From the NCBI GenBank assembly GCA_001751015.1, contig MAXM01000052.1, positions 1 through 14,581 on the forward strand: 14,581 bases of DNA. The letters are read 5' to 3'. Made by a program: the position numbers and the translations under genes. Position 1 is the first letter of the stretch, and the number at the start of each line of letters is the position of its first letter. The notes below the pieces were generated by a model. That model was not told the DNA's origin and did not search any database. It saw only the letters and a list, made by a program, of their open reading frames with translations. Source of the stretch: Desulfobacterales bacterium C00003106. GTDB taxonomy: Bacteria; Desulfobacterota; Desulfobacteria; Desulfobacterales; C00003106. Below, piece after piece: positions 6,503 through 13,911 of this stretch.

Positions 6503-7228
6503 ATGAAATGTCCGCACTGCGGCAATAAAGAAATTGTTTTCCTGAGGCGCACTCGTTGGGCGAGGTTTGTCCCGGGGTTTGAGTATTACGACTGCAACAG
6601 GTGTGGAGGAACACATTCAAGGTTTCTTGTCAGACCGATTCATGGTTTGTTTTTCGCAATTATGGCATTTTTTATAACAACAGCAGGTTACTGGTTCATA
6701 CGGCAGATGCCTGTTCCTTATTATGCTGATATTGATAAGGAGATTGTTCCGATCCTGGAACCGGTGAAGGTATCAGGCCGGATTAACGATCCTCTGGTTC
6801 GTGAAAAAGAGATCCCCGTTCAGATCGCGGGGTCAAGCTTAGCGGAACCGTCTGAAGAGATAGATGGGAACATCCCTTCCGAAACCCCGCCCGTGTTGGA
6901 ATCTGTGGGGGAGGCTACACAGACAGATGCCGGGGCGCTACAGATGCTGCAGGCAAATGAGCCCAGGGTAAAGGTTCTGATCGGGAACAAGAGCAGGGCT
7001 TCCGCTGAGAGACTGGCCGTTCAGTTGGAAAGTATGGGGTATCCGATTGGCAAGATCCATGCGGCGCCCCGCTCGACTTTTCGGAAACTGACAATTTTTT
7101 ACAAGGAGGGATTCAAGACCCTGGCTGGTGAGATAGGCCGCAGGCTTGGAAAGGATTTCAGATCCAAGGAGCTTTCCTGGGAGTCTCAATTTGATATCAT
7201 AGTGGTAACAGGAGGAAGCGAAAAGTAA
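6503..7228 (+). CDS. Zinc-ribbon, single-TM protein with LytR_C-like C-terminal domain; function unknown
   Basis: A 241-residue protein I do not recognise as a named family. From the chosen start it has a zinc ribbon with CPHCG (C3, C6) and CNRCGG (C31, C34); one hydrophobic segment at about 48-65 (GLFFAIMAFFITTAGYWFI); an acidic, Pro/Glu-rich linker to about 145; and a compact C-terminal domain (about 150-238) starting VKVLIGNKSRASAERLA. That block, with RKLTIFYKEGFKTLAGEI following, resembles the LytR_C (PF13399) or SPOR-like pattern for small envelope domains. Topology is probably N-in, C-out. ATG 6503 is preferred because MKCPHCG is a typical ribbon start and CAGG lies about 6 nt upstream; GTG 6488 in frame would add five residues. 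It ends 3 nt before trkA, so co-transcription is very likely and a role linked to potassium uptake or envelope stress is possible but unproven. Confidence 0.75.
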   Translation: MKCPHCGNKEIVFLRRTRWARFVPGFEYYDCNRCGGTHSRFLVRPIHGLFFAIMAFFITTAGYWFIRQMPVPYYADIDKEIVPILEPVKVSGRINDPLVREKEIPVQIAGSSLAEPSEEIDGNIPSETPPVLESVGEATQTDAGALQMLQANEPRVKVLIGNKSRASAERLAVQLESMGYPIGKIHAAPRSTFRKLTIFYKEGFKTLAGEIGRRLGKDFRSKELSWESQFDIIVVTGGSEK

Positions 7229-7231
7229 TCC

Positions 7232-8587
7232 ATGCGAATTGTCATCGTTGGCGCAGGCGTCGTAGGACATAGCCTGGTAGAACAACTTGGCCGTGAACAG
7301 CATGATATCTCTCTCGTGGAGCAGAGCAGCTCGATATGTGAGGCCCTGAGCGAAAAGATGGATCTTCTCGTGGTCCAGGGCACAGGGAGCAGCCCGGATT
7401 CTTTGAAGCAGGCAGGGATAGATTCCGCCGATATGGTCATAGCGGTTACCCCGAATGATGAGGTCAATATAGTTGTTTGCGGATTGGCCGAACAATTCGG
7501 CGTAAGGAAAAGGATTGCACGTGTTCGCAATCAGGAATACTCGGTTCCTGATACCGGCATAGATGTTTCCCGACTGGGAGTGACGCAGGTTATTCAACCG
7601 GAACGTGTGGTCGTTGATGCTGTCCTGCAATTCATAGAATCTCCGGGCGCGCTGGATGCGGCGAATTTTGGGCACAGCAATATCCTGTTGCGGGGGTACA
7701 AGGTGCTTGAGGATATGCCGATAGCCTCAAGAAGCCTCCAGGAAATAAGCGACATGGCCGATCCACATCCCCTCCTTGTTGTGACGATTGTGAGAAGGGG
7801 AATGGCCGTGATCCCGACCGGCAATCTGGTCATCGAGCCGAACGATGAGGTGTTTGCCCTTTTCCCGATGGAATCACTTGACTCGTTTCTTGCTCTTGTC
7901 AATCAGTCCCGCAAGAGTGTCAAAAAGGTGGTCGTTGCAGGAGGCAGCCTCACCTCGGTCTATCTGGCGTCTGCCCTGGAAAGGACAATAAACAATGTTG
8001 TGTTTGTCTCCTCGGATTATCAGGAGGGCATACGAGCGGCGGAGATGTTTCACAATGTGGAGGTCATGCACGGTGACTGTATGGAAGTTGACACTCTTCA
8101 GGAGGTGCATGTAGAGAAGGCCGATTTCTTCGTCTCAACCGGAAAGACCATTGAAAATAACATCATGTCGGCCCTTCTTGCAAAGGCGGAAGGGGCGAAA
8201 GAAGTAATTTCCATTTCAAACGAACCAAGGTACATCAAGTTATTCAACTCCATCGGTATTGATCATGTTATCTGTCCGCGTTTGACTACGGCAAGGGAAA
8301 TAATGGAGGTTGTCAGACGGGGACAAATAGGTTCCGTGATTCGAATCGGGGAGGCGGATATCGAGGTAATTCGCATTGTCGCCGGAAAAAGGTCCAAGGT
8401 GGTCGGGAAAGCCCTTCAAGACGTGTGGAAAAAGATCAGGGTGGAATCTCTGGTGGGCGGTATCATACGAAATGACACCATGATTATCCCGCACGGGAGC
8501 ACAGTTATTGAACCCGGAGATGACGTGATTGTAATAACACGCTCGGCAAACAAACAAGTGATCCAGAAACTCTTTACACCGAAATAG
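7232..8587 (+). CDS. trkA: Trk system potassium uptake regulatory protein TrkA
   Basis: A 451-residue cytoplasmic protein with duplicated RCK architecture: RCK_N (about 1-125), TrkA_C (about 140-220), RCK_N (about 231-350), TrkA_C (about 365-451). It binds the cytoplasmic face of TrkH and gates K+ uptake in response to nucleotides. The first Rossmann domain has the intact glycine motif VGAGVVGHSL (6-15), an acidic residue ending strand 2 (SLVEQ), and QGTGSSPDSL (49-58). The second has VAGGSLTSVYLA in place of a full G-x-G-x-x-G motif and lacks the acidic residue at the end of strand 2, so its nucleotide site may be lost. The E. coli protein is of similar length and domain order. Start ATG 7232 is 3 nt after the previous stop; a GGAGG lies 16 nt upstream, unusually far. 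trkH follows 106 nt later. Confidence 0.95.
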   Translation: MRIVIVGAGVVGHSLVEQLGREQHDISLVEQSSSICEALSEKMDLLVVQGTGSSPDSLKQAGIDSADMVIAVTPNDEVNIVVCGLAEQFGVRKRIARVRNQEYSVPDTGIDVSRLGVTQVIQPERVVVDAVLQFIESPGALDAANFGHSNILLRGYKVLEDMPIASRSLQEISDMADPHPLLVVTIVRRGMAVIPTGNLVIEPNDEVFALFPMESLDSFLALVNQSRKSVKKVVVAGGSLTSVYLASALERTINNVVFVSSDYQEGIRAAEMFHNVEVMHGDCMEVDTLQEVHVEKADFFVSTGKTIENNIMSALLAKAEGAKEVISISNEPRYIKLFNSIGIDHVICPRLTTAREIMEVVRRGQIGSVIRIGEADIEVIRIVAGKRSKVVGKALQDVWKKIRVESLVGGIIRNDTMIIPHGSTVIEPGDDVIVITRSANKQVIQKLFTPK

Positions 8588-8681
8588 CCACAACTTGGCG
8601 CCCCGCGCCCTTGCTGCCTAGAATGATTGGACACTTACGCACAGAAGAGCAGGGGGAGAGAGGAAAACGGCCAGGGTTGTT

Positions 8682-8687
8682 AGAGGA
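8682..8687 (+). promoter_or_regulatory. Ribosome binding site for the TTG start of trkH
   Basis: AGAGGA lies 6 nt before TTG 8694 and decides the start; no suitable ATG precedes the first membrane segment in this frame. Confidence 0.55.
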
Positions 8688-8693
8688 CTTCGC

Positions 8694-10298
8694 TTGAATA
8701 GACTTGCAATCGGTTACGCGATAGGGAAGCTCTTGCAGGTTATGGGGTGTGTGCTGATCATTCCTTTCTGTCTCGATGTCTATCATCACTTTTCCCTTCC
8801 ATTTGTTCAATTCGTTGCAATCCCTGAGGTGTTCGGGTTTATTGCTGCAATGATTCTTTCGATATTGCTCGGCACTATCCTGACAACGATCTGCTATTCC
8901 AGCAGGGATCTGCAAGGTGTTCGGGAAGGGTTTGCCATTGTTACCCTTGGCTGGATCGCACTTACCCTTGTAGGATGTATCCCCTTTTTTACATATTTTT
9001 TGGGATCTGAAGACCCGCTTTCCACGATCAAGGTTGGAAGATGTTTTACCGACGCCTATTTTGAAATCATGAGCGGTTTCACAACTACAGGGGCCACCAT
9101 AATAGCGAATATTGAGGGGCTTCCCCGCAGTCTGCTTTTTTGGCGCAGTCTGACTCATTGGCTAGGCGGCATGGGAATCATTACCCTCGCGCTTGCGATC
9201 TTTCCGGCCATGGGCGTTTCAGGATATCAGATGTTCAGGGGGGAGGTGCCCGGGCCAAGCGCGGAGAGGCTCCAGCCCCGGCTGGCAGAAACAGCCAAGA
9301 TTCTCTGGGGGGTCTATCTTCTTCTCTCGGTAGTTGAAACCTTACTTCTATTTGTCGGGGGGATGTCATTGTTTGACTCCCTGTGCCATACTTTTGGCAC
9401 CATGGCAACTGGCGGCTTTTCCACGAGAAACGCCTCAATTGGAGCTTACAACAGCAATTATATCGACTGGGTTGTCACGGTCTTCATGTTTCTGGCCGGC
9501 ATGAATTTTCTCATTCATTACAGGGTGTTGCGTGGGAAATACGATGATCTCTTCGTCAACAGGGAATTTCGTTTCTATGCGGTAACCATTTGCGCGTGCA
9601 CGATCTGTGTTACAGCCATTCTTTATTATTCGGGTCTGCCGCCCGTCGATGATGCAGCCGGTCCATTTTATCACGATGCCCCTGTCATGGAAGAATTTTC
9701 CAGGCATATAGCCGCAGCAGAAAGCGCGAAGCTTGACAGTCTGTATCAGTGTTTTCGAAAGGCCGCATTTCAGGTCGTTGCCATTACCACAACTACTGGT
9801 TATGGCACTGCGAACTTTGATCTCTGGCCTGATATATGCCGTTTTCTTCTTGTTGTCCTGATGTTCTGTGGAGGGTGCGCGGGTTCGACGGGAGGGGGAA
9901 TGAAGATGGTAAGGATTATGGTGGTCTTAAAGACTGCCGGACGTGAACTGCGCAAGATGTCCAAGCCGAGGCTGATCGCGCCGCTTAAGATAGGAGACGC
10001 GGCCGTTAATGAGTCGACAGTCATAAATATCGCGGCGTTTTTTATTCTGTTTATGACTCTTTTTGTCGCGTCAGCCCTCCTGTTGACTCTCTTTGTCCCG
10101 GATCTTGTTACGGCTGTTACTGCGGCAGCCGCGACAATAGGGAACATCGGTCCGGGATTGGCAGGAGTAGGGACCACAGAGCATTATGGATGGATTCCCT
10201 GTCCGGGTAAGTGGATACTTATCTTCTGTATGCTCCTTGGGAGGCTGGAGATATTCACTGTATTGATTGCGTTCAACCCCGCAACATGGAAGAGCTGA
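8694..10298 (+). CDS. trkH: Trk-type potassium uptake channel subunit TrkH
   Basis: A 534-residue inner-membrane K+ uptake protein of the TrkH/KtrB superfamily (PF02386). It has four M1-P-M2 repeats, each with a filter glycine: SGFTTTGATII for P1, FGTMATGGFST for P2, ITTTTGYGTANFD for P3 and IGNIGPGLAG for P4. Between P3 and P4, GGCAGSTGGGMKMVR matches the conserved intramembrane loop that gates the channel. The C-terminus GRLEIFTVLIAF is typical of TrkH. It works with the TrkA protein encoded immediately upstream, probably driven by the membrane gradient. Start TTG 8694 gives MNRLAIGYAIGKLLQVMG, a normal TrkH N-terminus, with AGAGGA 6 nt upstream. The gene ends 6 nt before a hairpin terminator, closing the operon. 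Nothing looks truncated. Confidence 0.95.
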   Translation: MNRLAIGYAIGKLLQVMGCVLIIPFCLDVYHHFSLPFVQFVAIPEVFGFIAAMILSILLGTILTTICYSSRDLQGVREGFAIVTLGWIALTLVGCIPFFTYFLGSEDPLSTIKVGRCFTDAYFEIMSGFTTTGATIIANIEGLPRSLLFWRSLTHWLGGMGIITLALAIFPAMGVSGYQMFRGEVPGPSAERLQPRLAETAKILWGVYLLLSVVETLLLFVGGMSLFDSLCHTFGTMATGGFSTRNASIGAYNSNYIDWVVTVFMFLAGMNFLIHYRVLRGKYDDLFVNREFRFYAVTICACTICVTAILYYSGLPPVDDAAGPFYHDAPVMEEFSRHIAAAESAKLDSLYQCFRKAAFQVVAITTTTGYGTANFDLWPDICRFLLVVLMFCGGCAGSTGGGMKMVRIMVVLKTAGRELRKMSKPRLIAPLKIGDAAVNESTVINIAAFFILFMTLFVASALLLTLFVPDLVTAVTAAAATIGNIGPGLAGVGTTEHYGWIPCPGKWILIFCMLLGRLEIFTVLIAFNPATWKS

Positions 10299-10407
10299 AC
10301 TCGTAACTGGTTGAAGACTGAAGTATTTCAACCAGTTTTGAATTAAAACTGTTCAACATCCTCTTTACCTCATTGACCTGTTGATTAAGTTCTCTAAACT
10401 CTCTCAT
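10273..10407 (-). CDS. Possible 44-residue small protein antisense to the trkH 3' end
   Basis: ATG 10407 is preceded on the minus strand by AGGGG (10413-10417) at a good 5-nt spacing. It opens a 44-codon frame to TGA at 10273-10275. The N-terminal half (MREFRELNQQVNEVKRMLNS) is charged and amphipathic with leucine and valine in heptad-like positions, so a short helix or coiled coil is plausible. The C-terminal half is Ser-rich. It lies 92 nt downstream of mltD on the same strand, and its last part overlaps the trkH terminator hairpin and the end of trkH. I do not recognise it. The good ribosome site argues for a gene; the short length and the overlap argue against. Confidence 0.3.
   Translation of the reverse strand: MREFRELNQQVNEVKRMLNSFNSKLVEILQSSTSYEFSSSMLRG
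10305..10339 (+). terminator. Intrinsic terminator of the trk operon
   Basis: AACTGGTTGAA (10305-10315) and TTCAACCAGTT (10327-10337) form a perfect 11-bp stem with an 11-nt loop, ending in TTTT then GAATT. It begins 6 nt after the trkH stop. The T-run is short. A second hairpin, CAGTTTT-gaatt-AAAACTG (10333-10351), overlaps its 3' arm. Confidence 0.6.
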
Positions 10408-10424
10408 TTCCACCCCTTTTCAAT

Positions 10425-10452
10425 GCTAACGGCTAAACGCTAATGACTAACC
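10425..10452. repeat. Four tandem 7-nt repeats (GCTAANN)
   Basis: Units GCTAACG, GCTAAAC, GCTAATG and ACTAACC follow each other at an exact 7-nt period between the mltD 3' end and the small minus-strand ORF. The function is unknown. The same 7-nt period, with a different core, is seen at 6258-6322. Confidence 0.5.
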
Positions 10453-10499
10453 GCACAGGTTGCACTTTTTTGTATTGCATCCCTGAATACTGAACTTTA

Positions 10500-12263
10500 C
10501 TATTTGTTGCATAAGACAAGCAGGGTCTGCCCAGGATAGATAACGCCTCTCCTGTTCAGGCTGTTGATTTGAAGAAGCTGGTTCAAACTCATATTATGTT
10601 TTTTGGCAATATCGGTAAGATTGTCTCCGGATCGCACCCGGTAGGATTCCCGATTCTTGTCGTCAAGAATATCTTCCTGCCGTACGACCTGAAGTAGTTG
10701 GCCTACAGAAAGACAAGAGGATTTCAAACTGTTAAGCCGTTGGATTTCCTTGGTAGTGGTGTTGAACCTCTTTGCAATCACCCAAAGGGAGTCGCCTCTT
10801 CTCACACGATATTTCCCCCCGTCAAGCAACTGATAACTTGAAACCGCGTATTTTTTGTCCTTTAGGGGTATCTTCAGTTTTTGCCCTTTTCGTATGAAGT
10901 GTTTTCGCCGGATGTTGTTTGCTTCGGCAATTGCCCGGACACTCGTTCGATACTTCAGGGCGATAAGATACAAGGATTCCCCGCCTTTTACCCTGTGGTA
11001 CTCGTATGCCCTTTGGGGTGGGGTCCATTTCGGAATTTCATCTATCTTCGCAAGGAGGATCTCACCTGTTCCCAAAGGCGCTTTGAGTGGATAGGGCGTG
11101 TCCGGTGGTGTGGCCTTATAGCGGAGTTCAGGGTTTAATGCGATGATTTCATCAAAGGAAGATCCCAACTTGTTTGCGATCGCCTTGAGCTGAACCTGCT
11201 TTTCAATATGGACGATTTCATAGGGAACGGGTTCGTCGAGTTCCTCAAATGAGAACCCGTACCTGGCAGGATCTTTTATAATATGCAGTGTTGCCAGGAA
11301 CTTGGGCACATAGCGCGCCGTCTCACGAGGAAGCTTCTGATAGAGGTCCCAGAAGTTGTCGAGGTAATTGATTTTCTGGCTGCGAATTCTCCTCAAGACG
11401 GCCCCTTCACCACAGTTATAGGCTGCAAGAACCGTGGTCCAGTCTCCGAATATGTTGTGCAATTCCGTGAGGTAAGATATGGCAGCAACAGTTGCCTTTT
11501 CCGGGTCCAGCCTTTCGTCAATCCAGGCGTCTCTTTTCAATCCGAATTTGTAACCGGTCGAGGGGATAAACTGCCATAGACCGAGCGCTCGGGCAGAGGA
11601 TAATGCATTGGTTTTGAAACCGCTTTCAATGAGTGGCAACCAGGAAAGTTCTTCCGGAAGGCCGGCTTCTTTCAGGGAGGATACGATTGCCCCTCTGTAT
11701 CTGCCGGAACGTTTATAGGACCGGATGAAAAAACTTCGGTCGTGTTTCTGAAATCGCTTGATTTCTTTTGTGACATGTTCATTTATGATCAACGGTATCT
11801 CATTGTGGTTTCCGTTGACTGCGGTGTACCGGGAGGCATAGATCTCAAGGATTCTCTTGGAGATCATAAACCTCAGGTCTTCTTTCTGTTGAATCAATTT
11901 CGGGTTGTTGGCGGTATCTACGCTCAATATGGACGTATATGCCTGATCGAGTGCGTCAATGGCCTTATCAAGGTTGCCTTCGGCCCAGAACACCTGGGAT
12001 GCCTCACAGAATTCCAGCGCAGTATCAACGGAACGCTGGTAGTTGTCTGCATTGGTTGTGTCCTTGACCGGAGGCTTGGGGGGCTGGGTTTTTTCTTCGC
12101 TTGCAACAGTGTTGGCGCCTTGAGATTCTGCTTCAGCTTCTATGATGGGCTCAGAGGCTTGCGGCTCGATATCCGTGGCGGTTTTCATATTGACCGATGC
12201 GCACGCGGTAATCAGGCACGTGACTAAAGGAAAAACCAAACAGCGGAAAAAAAGAAGCTTCAT
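10500..12263 (-). CDS. mltD: Membrane-bound lytic murein transglycosylase MltD-like lipoprotein with three LysM domains
   Basis: A 587-residue peptidoglycan lytic transglycosylase of family GH23. It cleaves the MurNAc-GlcNAc bond in the periplasm, leaving a 1,6-anhydro end. The signal peptide ends in the lipobox LITAC (Cys21); Asn rather than Asp follows the first few residues, so outer-membrane delivery is possible. A variable Pro/Glu-rich linker leads to a helical region (about 75-145). The SLT domain spans about 195-330, with ELSWLPLIESGFKTNALSS carrying catalytic Glu213, then GLWQFIPSTG (228-237) and VLAAYNCGEGAV (278-289). Three LysM domains follow at about 422-466, 485-527 and 541-584, with a degenerate LysM-like block near 350-380. 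Start ATG 12263 gives a good signal peptide; AAGGATG lies about 10 nt upstream. It is transcribed toward trkH and probably has its own promoter. Confidence 0.93.
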   Translation of the reverse strand: MKLLFFRCLVFPLVTCLITACASVNMKTATDIEPQASEPIIEAEAESQGANTVASEEKTQPPKPPVKDTTNADNYQRSVDTALEFCEASQVFWAEGNLDKAIDALDQAYTSILSVDTANNPKLIQQKEDLRFMISKRILEIYASRYTAVNGNHNEIPLIINEHVTKEIKRFQKHDRSFFIRSYKRSGRYRGAIVSSLKEAGLPEELSWLPLIESGFKTNALSSARALGLWQFIPSTGYKFGLKRDAWIDERLDPEKATVAAISYLTELHNIFGDWTTVLAAYNCGEGAVLRRIRSQKINYLDNFWDLYQKLPRETARYVPKFLATLHIIKDPARYGFSFEELDEPVPYEIVHIEKQVQLKAIANKLGSSFDEIIALNPELRYKATPPDTPYPLKAPLGTGEILLAKIDEIPKWTPPQRAYEYHRVKGGESLYLIALKYRTSVRAIAEANNIRRKHFIRKGQKLKIPLKDKKYAVSSYQLLDGGKYRVRRGDSLWVIAKRFNTTTKEIQRLNSLKSSCLSVGQLLQVVRQEDILDDKNRESYRVRSGDNLTDIAKKHNMSLNQLLQINSLNRRGVIYPGQTLLVLCNK

Positions 12264-12309
12264 GGGCGACCATCCTTTGGTTTTGCAGTATGTCGATCCA
12301 AAGCCGTGT

Positions 12310-12323
12310 TTCCTGAACAGGAA
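12310..12323. promoter_or_regulatory. 14-bp perfect palindrome upstream of mltD, possible operator
   Basis: TTCCTGAACAGGAA is a perfect palindrome centred about 53 nt upstream of the mltD start. On the mltD strand a perfect TTGACA (12326-12331) precedes it by 2 nt, though no matching -10 is seen at the usual spacing. Operator function is a guess. Confidence 0.25.
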
Positions 12324-12430
12324 GGTGTCAAAAAATCGGACGCTTTCACGGGTTTTCCTTCATGATAAGCAAAATTGATTCCAAAAGTCCAAAGAATCTG
12401 TTAATCTAATATTTGTTTTTGTTCGCAGGC

Positions 12431-12489
12431 GTTCACATGTTCAGGGTTCACTTAAATCTGAACCTGTGAATCCGTGACCTTTTTCTTTT
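12431..12489. repeat. GTTCA-type inverted repeat upstream of larB
   Basis: GTTCACATGTTCAG (12431-12444) pairs with CTGAACCTGTGAAT (12458-12471) with one mismatch and one G-T pair. An inner alternative is GGTTCA (12445-12450) with TGAACC (12459-12464). A T-rich tract (TTTTTCTTTT, 12480-12489) follows 8 nt after the stem, too far for a standard terminator. It lies about 30-90 nt before larB and resembles the 6254-6325 array in its GTTCAGGGTT units. Confidence 0.45.
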
Positions 12490-12518
12490 GTTCTTATCAT
12501 TTTTCATTTGGGATTACA

Positions 12519-13268
12519 ATGGACATTCGCAGGGTAGAGGTATTACTCGATTCCGTGCGTTCCAAAGAGACGTCCGTGGCGGAAGCCGTGAAGCAACTGC
12601 GGGATTTGCCCTATCAGGATATTTCCTATGCCTGCGTTGACCATCATCGATCTCTAAGGAACGGGTTTTGTGAAGTAATATTCGGCGAAGGAAAATCCGC
12701 GGAACAGATAACAGGGATCATGGAAACCATGGTCTCAAGAAATGACAGGGTAATGGTCACCCGGCTCGACCAGGAAAAGGCCGATGTTGTAATCAAACGA
12801 TTTGCCGCCGGGATATATTATCCGGATGCAAGGGTCTTTGTATACTCATCAGGGCCGGTTGAGATGACCGGGAAAGGGACAATCCTTGTAATTACTGCCG
12901 GCACATCCGATATCCCCGTAGCCAGGGAGGCGATCATAACAGCCCGGACAATGGGAAACGCAGTGGAGAGCCTCTATGATGTGGGTGTTGCCGGCATCCA
13001 CCGTCTGCTCGCTCATAAGGATCGGATAGAGAGCGCTTCGGTCCTGATTGTTGTTGCCGGCATGGAAGGAGCGCTTCCGAGTGTGCTCGCCGGTTTGGTG
13101 GACAAACCGGTCATTGCGGTGCCCACGAGCACAGGATACGGCACAAGTCTTGGCGGATTTACCGCGCTTTTTGCCATGCTCAACAGTTGTTCGTCCGGGA
13201 TTGCCGTAGTCAATATAGACAACGGATTCGGAGCAGGCTACATAGCCTCTTCAATCAACCGGGTTTGA
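12519..13268 (+). CDS. larB: Nickel-pincer cofactor biosynthesis protein LarB
   Basis: A 249-residue protein. LarB carboxylates the pyridinium ring of nicotinic acid adenine dinucleotide and hydrolyses its phosphoanhydride, the first step of the nickel-pincer nucleotide used by lactate racemase LarA and relatives. The N-terminal part has YACVDHHRSLRNGFCEVIFG (37-56), typical of LarB. The C-terminal half is a PurE-like AIR-carboxylase domain (about 118-249): VITAGTSDIPVAREA, VAGMEGALPSVLAGL, VIAVPTSTGYG and NSCSSGIAVVNIDNGFGAGY. Cys224 in NSCSSG is probably the Cys that forms the covalent substrate adduct. ATG 12519 starts the family-typical sequence; an upstream in-frame ATG at 12474 would add 15 hydrophobic residues and is unlikely. 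No larA, larC or larE is in this window. Its last 14 bp overlap the convergent gene. Confidence 0.93.
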   Translation: MDIRRVEVLLDSVRSKETSVAEAVKQLRDLPYQDISYACVDHHRSLRNGFCEVIFGEGKSAEQITGIMETMVSRNDRVMVTRLDQEKADVVIKRFAAGIYYPDARVFVYSSGPVEMTGKGTILVITAGTSDIPVAREAIITARTMGNAVESLYDVGVAGIHRLLAHKDRIESASVLIVVAGMEGALPSVLAGLVDKPVIAVPTSTGYGTSLGGFTALFAMLNSCSSGIAVVNIDNGFGAGYIASSINRV

Positions 13269-13911
13269 TGGGAGAGGAATGATTGACTGTCAAATACGGT
13301 CGCATCTTTTCCAGTTTTTTTCTTCCTATCCCTTGGACCTGAAGAAGGTCATCCACGGTATGAAAACGACCGTATTTCTTCCTGAATTCAACGACACGTT
13401 CGGTCAGGCGTCTGCCTGCACCCGGCAGGATATCCAGGCTCTCTGCATCGGAGCTGTTGATATCGAGAGGGATGTTGAGCACGAACCGCTTTGCGGCATC
13501 GATCCGGGTGACTACTATCCTTGCCTTGCGCGAGGCCCTTTTCACCACGGTCAGACGATCGCCGGTTGTTGACAGATACGTGCTGCGCGAGGGTTCGAAG
13601 ACCAGTCCGTCGACAGGACCGCCTGCCTGGCGTATAGCTTCAAGGCGCGTGGGAATTACATAAAATGGATATATCCCCGGTTTTTTTACAAGGCCGTCGA
13701 CTTCCAGGATAAGCGCCTCTCGAACCTGCTTGCCCGGGTCAGCGCCTGCATCCTTCTGGAAAAAAGAGAGTCGACCGCAAGATGGTTTCAGAGAGCAGAC
13801 CGTCATAATGATAAAGCCGACAAGAAGGACTATAGCCTGCTGGTCTTTGCGAAATATCTTCAATGGCGGACAGCCTTCAATCTTCCACCTTGTCCAACTC
13901 AAAGGCATCAT
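13255..13911 (-). CDS. SLBB and helix-hairpin-helix (ComEA-like) protein
   Basis: A 218-residue protein with an N-terminal membrane anchor (about 26-41, IVLLVGFIIMTVCSL), an SLBB-like domain (about 66-125, LEVDGLVKKPGIYPF...LEAIRQAGG) and a tandem helix-hairpin-helix domain (about 148-208). The HhH shows the ComEA pattern INSSDAESLDILPGAGRRLT and DDLLQVQGIGRKKLEKMRPY. ComEA-type proteins bind DNA non-specifically outside the inner membrane during uptake; many bacteria carry such genes without known competence, so the role here is inferred. The first hairpin reads GAG instead of the usual GIG, a mild change. Starts ATG 13911 or 13908 overlap the end of lysC by about 30-35 bp, suggesting translational coupling; TTG 13863, after the lysC stop, is an alternative still upstream of the anchor. 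The 3' end overlaps larB by 14 bp. Confidence 0.85.
   Translation of the reverse strand: MMPLSWTRWKIEGCPPLKIFRKDQQAIVLLVGFIIMTVCSLKPSCGRLSFFQKDAGADPGKQVREALILEVDGLVKKPGIYPFYVIPTRLEAIRQAGGPVDGLVFEPSRSTYLSTTGDRLTVVKRASRKARIVVTRIDAAKRFVLNIPLDINSSDAESLDILPGAGRRLTERVVEFRKKYGRFHTVDDLLQVQGIGRKKLEKMRPYLTVNHSSPIKPG

Noticed and set aside
6938..7675. A 245-codon minus-strand frame across the zinc-ribbon gene and trkA
   Set aside because: It spans two well-supported genes on the opposite strand and shows no family features.
8623..8697. A 24-codon ORF ending on the trkH TTG start (TTGA overlap)
   Set aside because: There is no ribosome site, the composition is Gly/Arg/Glu-rich and it is very short; the TTGA overlap is probably chance.
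12519..13268. PurE (AIR carboxylase)
   Set aside because: The N-terminal DHHRSLRNGF region and NSCSSG motif are specific to LarB; PurE is shorter and lacks them.
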